In this document: positions 60,769-64,000 of the stretch, one piece after another
How positions within the stretch are numbered: the stretch's first letter is position 1
Layout of the letters: each line of letters starts with the position of its first letter
Assembly: GCF_022512515.1 (NCBI RefSeq)
Contig: NZ_JAKWBK010000001.1
Location: 3,286,001 to 3,350,000, forward strand
DNA: 64,000 nt
DNA from: Paraniabella hibiscisoli
Lineage (GTDB): Bacteria; Bacteroidota; Bacteroidia; Chitinophagales; Chitinophagaceae
Direction: 5' to 3'
Translations under genes and position numbers: made by a program
The notes under the pieces: model-generated
Told to the model about the DNA's origin: nothing
Databases searched by the model: none
The model's input: only the letters and a program-made list of their open reading frames with translations

Positions 60769-61131
60769 ATGACAGCAGTAAAGAAAGCATCTACGATACA
60801 GGAGAATAAACAAATAGCCCTGGATCTTTGCCCCGTAACCTATGTAATGGAAAAGATAGGCGGCTACTGGAAACCTATTATACTTTATCATTTATCTAAG
60901 CAGTCCAAAAGGTACAGCGAGGTAAAACGGGCCATACCAGCCATCACTGAGAAAGTACTGATTCAGCATTTGAAACAACTGGAAGAAGATGGCCTGGTGA
61001 TAAGAGAATCAAAACCGGTAGTGCCGCCCTTTGTAACTTATAGCTTAAGTACAGCAGGCAAAGGGCTGATCCCCGTTATCAACGCCATGGCCAAATGGGC
61101 TATTAAGGAACGACAAGGCGCATTTATGTAG
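60769..61131 (+). CDS. HxlR-family transcriptional regulator
   Basis: 120 residues, single winged helix: C-P-V-T-Y-V-M-E-K-I-G-G-Y-W-K near residue 23 with the cysteine conserved in redox-sensing members, and R-Y-S-E-V-K-R-A-I-P-A-I-T near 48. Likely represses itself and the divergent NmrA gene in response to electrophiles or quinones. Intact. 61132-61387 downstream holds no gene I can support. Confidence 0.9.
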   Translation: MTAVKKASTIQENKQIALDLCPVTYVMEKIGGYWKPIILYHLSKQSKRYSEVKRAIPAITEKVLIQHLKQLEEDGLVIRESKPVVPPFVTYSLSTAGKGLIPVINAMAKWAIKERQGAFM

Positions 61132-61387
61132 AATAGGGTCTTTGTGCACAAAAACTTAAAAATCATTTTGAAGACAGCGGCTTTTCTAAATTTCAAAAGA
61201 TTTTGAGGGACGCTGATTTATTGATATTTTGTCTTTGCTAATGAAACTGCTGCATAAGAGTGAACGCAATCATGCCAGAGACGCTTGTGTCAGAAAAACT
61301 GTTTATTCGAGTAATAATGCCAATAATTGAAACTTTATTGGTGTTTTTGTTTAAAAAGTAAAATAGCGAATTGTGTTTTGTTGTTTT

Positions 61388-62508
61388 ATGGAAAATTTTA
61401 GATCGGGAACCTATATCAACAAAAAAACCTATAAAAGTTTTCAGCCTGAATTGATTAACAGGAATTGGGCGCTCAATGATATGAGCATTTAGCAACTTTT
61501 GAGTTAGGCTGATCGGCATTTAGGCGTTTAGATATGTATTCTAATTATGTAGACATAGATCATTACATAAAAATGCACATTGCTAAAGAGGCTACACAGT
61601 CATCGAAAATTGAGGCTACACAAACAAATATAGAAGAAGCTTTTTTGTCGAAAGATGAAATAAATGCCAACATGCGGGACGACTGGGAGGAAGTGCAAAA
61701 CTATAGTACAGCTATGAATGAAGCAGTACAGCTATTACATACGCTGCCCTTCTCACCGAGGTTAATAAGGCAAACCCATAAAATATTATTACAAGGCGTA
61801 AGAGGTAAACACAAATTGCCTGGTGAGTACCGTAGTAGTCAGAACTGGATAGGCGGCGCCTCTATTATGGATGCTACTTTTGTACCGCCGGTTCATAGTT
61901 CAATAGCAGAGCTTATTTCAGATATAGAGAAATTTGCAAATGATGAGTTGAACCCATTACCGGAATTGTTAAAAGTCGCATTGATTCATTACCAGTTTGA
62001 AACCATTCATTCTTTCCCGGATGGCAATGGAAGGGTAGGCCGGTTGCTAATAACCTTATACCTGGTCGATAAGGGCATCTTAAAACGTCCTATATTGTAC
62101 TTGTCAGACTTTTTTGAACGTAACCGCATGCTCTACTACGATAATCTGATTCGGGTACGCACGCATAACTATATAGGGCAGTGGTTTAAGTTTTTTCTCA
62201 CTGGTATAATAGAAACTGCCAAAAACGGGGTAAGCACTTTTGATAATATTTTACAATTGCAAAGATCTATTGAAAGCAGGCTGAAAGATATTGGCAGCCG
62301 TAGCGGTGATGCTTATAAGGTGGTGAATTATTTATATAGTAATCCTATTATCGATGTACAGAAGTTGAGTGTAGTGACCGGTAAATCTTTAAAGCCTGCT
62401 TATAACCTGATGGCGCTTTTGGAAAAGCTGGAAATTGTAAAAGAAATTACGGGCGCACAGCGCAGCAAATTATATATGTTTGACGAGTATATGCAAATAT
62501 TTAAATGA
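61388..62508 (+). pseudogene. Fic-domain protein with two in-frame amber codons and a frameshift
   Basis: From ATG 61388 the Fic_N domain reads M-E-N-F-R-S-G-T-Y-I-N-K-K then hits TAG at 61490 and TAG at 61505, both where glutamine (CAG) is expected, and a one-base gap near 61523. Beyond, 324 residues from 61534 are open: inhibitory-helix motif S-S-K-I-E-A (usually S-x-x-x-E-G/N), the catalytic H-S-F-P-D-G-N-G-R-V-G-R near residue 168 and a C-terminal winged helix. Fic enzymes AMPylate proteins. A shorter product from the ATG at 61534 would keep the active site and the inhibitory glutamate. Confidence 0.75.
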
Positions 62509-62582
62509 TCACTATCCGGATAGGTGGTGGTATCGACACAAGTACATATTTTGATTTGATAGCAGACATATGTCGATTTATT

Positions 62583-63788
62583 TTATTCCATCGGCTCACC
62601 GCCCCTGGCAATTTTGTATTCATTCAAGAGCCTTCCGTCCTTAGAAAACACATGTACGCCAGATTGATAGTCCATATCTTCCCCGCTAAAATAAAAGGCT
62701 GCGAAACCGTCATTGGTTTGGGTGGCGTTTCGGTATTCAAATGAAGAAGCTTGCGTGGTCCATAACACCTTACCGGTATTCACATCGATGCGTTGCAGGT
62801 GTATGGGCGACTGTGGCGCTGCGGTGGTATTGCCCTGTATTACCAGGAAGTCGGGGCTTTGTATCATTACTTTAGCTGCAAAATATTTGCGGTTGGGGTC
62901 AAGAACTGTTTCGTTCAGCTGATCCCCATTTTTAGTAATTTTCAACAGGCGACTATTGTCATCCTTTGTTTTGAATGAAACCGCAGGCTGAGCTGCGTTT
63001 TCTGCTGCCTGTATCAGCAGGTACGCATCTTCTTTAAATAATTGATCGGTGGTAGGTAGGTAACGGAACTTTTTGCCATCATTGGTCAGCAGGTCCCAGC
63101 TGGTACCATACATACGCAACCGGGCAATGCCTGAGCTAGCTTCCGGATGGTTTTGTAAAAGAGTTTGTGTAACATCGTTAAGGCTATTGTTATCCCGGAT
63201 AATCTTGAGGTAGATTTGTTCGTTATAGTTGATGTAAATGTCACCATTGCTTAGCTGGTAAAACTGGGAGCTATGCCCAGCCAGCCGCCTGATGCGCTTG
63301 AAAAGCAACTGACGCTTGATTTCGGACTTTGTAATCGGGTCAATAAATAGGGCATACCCATTTACCAGGTCGTAATTACCATCTTCACCCCTGAGTTGCT
63401 CCTGAACCATTCGTAACAATACCGGTCTGCCATTAGCAGTATTCGTATACACAAAATTTTCATGATATCTTAGTTCGTTTTTTTCTTTTTGTGCTTTAAC
63501 GGCAGGGTCCTTCGATCCTCTAAATAGGCTGAAAGCTCCCATTAAAAAAATAAAGCCTATTACGAGAGCCAGGCCTATAAGGGCCTGTTTTGACTTGCCG
63601 GTATTAGCGCCCAGATTGGGTGTTACTGGTGTGTTTTCATGCTTATGTGTGATGTTGATATTGATATCATCATCGTCAAGGAAATACTCCGTTTGACAGC
63701 TGTTGCAGCGGTAGAAATGATTGCCGATTGAAGTTTTTTGCACGCCGCCACAGTGCGGACATTTAACTGCTTTTATATTTTTAGCCAT
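62583..63788 (-). CDS. Zinc-ribbon membrane protein with beta-propeller-like domain
   Basis: 401 residues, intact. N-terminal zinc ribbon (C-P-H-C-G-G...C-N-S-C), an acidic patch D-D-D-D-I-N-I-N-I, one membrane span near residue 72, then about 300 residues of repeated strands (Y-A-L-F-I-D-P-I-T, G-K-V-L-W-T-T, H-V-F-S-K-D-G-R-L) like a PQQ/WD propeller. Ribbon would be cytoplasmic and the propeller outside or the reverse. Function unknown. Confidence 0.65.
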   Translation of the reverse strand: MAKNIKAVKCPHCGGVQKTSIGNHFYRCNSCQTEYFLDDDDININITHKHENTPVTPNLGANTGKSKQALIGLALVIGFIFLMGAFSLFRGSKDPAVKAQKEKNELRYHENFVYTNTANGRPVLLRMVQEQLRGEDGNYDLVNGYALFIDPITKSEIKRQLLFKRIRRLAGHSSQFYQLSNGDIYINYNEQIYLKIIRDNNSLNDVTQTLLQNHPEASSGIARLRMYGTSWDLLTNDGKKFRYLPTTDQLFKEDAYLLIQAAENAAQPAVSFKTKDDNSRLLKITKNGDQLNETVLDPNRKYFAAKVMIQSPDFLVIQGNTTAAPQSPIHLQRIDVNTGKVLWTTQASSFEYRNATQTNDGFAAFYFSGEDMDYQSGVHVFSKDGRLLNEYKIARGGEPME

Positions 63789-63887
63789 GACTTGGCGGTT
63801 GTTTGTACTAAGAGTTTGGATTAGATGAATCGAGCTTTGGGTCAGCCTGAATGCCGGTAAAGTGGTTTGTATAGTTATGCCGCTGCA

Positions 63888-64000
63888 TTAGAGTTTAGGA
63901 TGGGCACGATTTTCACCATTTGGCCGCTGGTATCCTTTTTTAGGATCGCGGAAAAATACACCATAAACAATTACCAGTATAATGGTGAGCACGGCCAGTA
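63888..64000 (-). CDS. C-terminus of a membrane protein, cut by window edge
   Basis: The last 37 residues are visible: a membrane segment (L-A-V-L-T-I-I-L-V-I-V-Y-G-V-F-F) and a basic tail R-D-P-K-K-G-Y-Q-R-P ending H-P-K-L. Same strand as the zinc-ribbon protein, 99 bases upstream of it. Family not recognisable from so little. Confidence 0.5.
   Translation of the reverse strand, partial: LAVLTIILVIVYGVFFRDPKKGYQRPNGENRAHPKL

Noticed and set aside
61490..61507. Amber codon reassignment to glutamine
   Set aside because: TAG is used as a normal stop by many genes here, for example those ending at 3626 and 13268.
61238..61519. Minus-strand 93-codon frame
   Set aside because: It is antisense to the 5' part of the Fic gene, whose protein sequence on the plus strand is clearly family-like.

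Overview
The window is a chromosomal segment of a Bacteroidota bacterium, most probably of the Chitinophagaceae. This placement is an inference from BlaI/BlaR1-type M56 peptidases carrying SusC-like plug motifs, a BspA-type 25-residue repeat surface protein, TlpA and DUF2490 proteins, ECF sigma/anti-sigma pairs, almost no Shine-Dalgarno sequences, and TAnnTTTG promoter boxes. I see no rRNA, tRNA, CRISPR array or insertion sequence.

The dominant property of the sequence is frame breakage. About 30 genes are interrupted, and in nearly all of them one base added to or removed from a homopolymer (mostly A/T runs, mostly deletions) restores a full-length family protein. Over 60 such sites occur in housekeeping genes such as lipB, rluD and a DEAD-box helicase. 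I read this as uncorrected long-read consensus error, not decay, and annotate the rejoined genes. Two genes (45683-46196, 48343-48470) become visible only after this repair.

Layout. 0-10 kb: MATE exporter end, an Anbu proteasome-like peptidase with its transglutaminase partner, a thioredoxin-like protein, a BlaI/BlaR1 signalling pair, an hpt/glucosaminidase/O-methyltransferase operon and a Na+/solute symporter. 10-17 kb: LOG-family enzyme, a large secreted PIG-L deacetylase, two tiny membrane proteins coupled to a second symporter, then a VanX-like dipeptidase/cupin/GroES-like operon. 17-27 kb: a second BlaI/M56 pair, SirB1-type and YebC proteins, amino-acid and dicarboxylate transporters, DedA, RluD, LipB. 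27-34 kb: BspA-type surface protein, D-cysteine desulfhydrase-like enzyme, nucleotidyltransferase, and an ECF sigma factor with an anti-sigma/trypsin fusion. 34-45.6 kb: DEAD-box helicase, acyl-CoA dehydrogenase, thioesterase, ABC exporter, HAD hydrolase, M60-like peptidase, giant TlpA protein. 45.7-48.5 kb: an island of small, poorly conserved genes. 48.7-57.4 kb: YggS, CrtI-type desaturase, DUF2490, a nuclease-fold lipoprotein and a row of small soluble genes (GyrI-like, DHFR-like, VOC, SRPBCC, VOC, DinB) plus OsmC. 57.4-64 kb: hairpin repeat cluster, hydrolase, Crp-type regulator, a divergent NmrA/HxlR pair with a candidate operator, a damaged Fic gene and a zinc-ribbon membrane protein.

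Regulatory signals that tie genes together: matching TACGA-N5/6-TCGTA palindromes before both blaI genes; facing GGGTTAC-N14/15-GTATTAA elements between the sigma operon and a small lipoprotein; TAnnTTTG boxes so close to start codons that several mRNAs should be leaderless; and a CCGC-loop-GCGG hairpin family in three intergenic regions.
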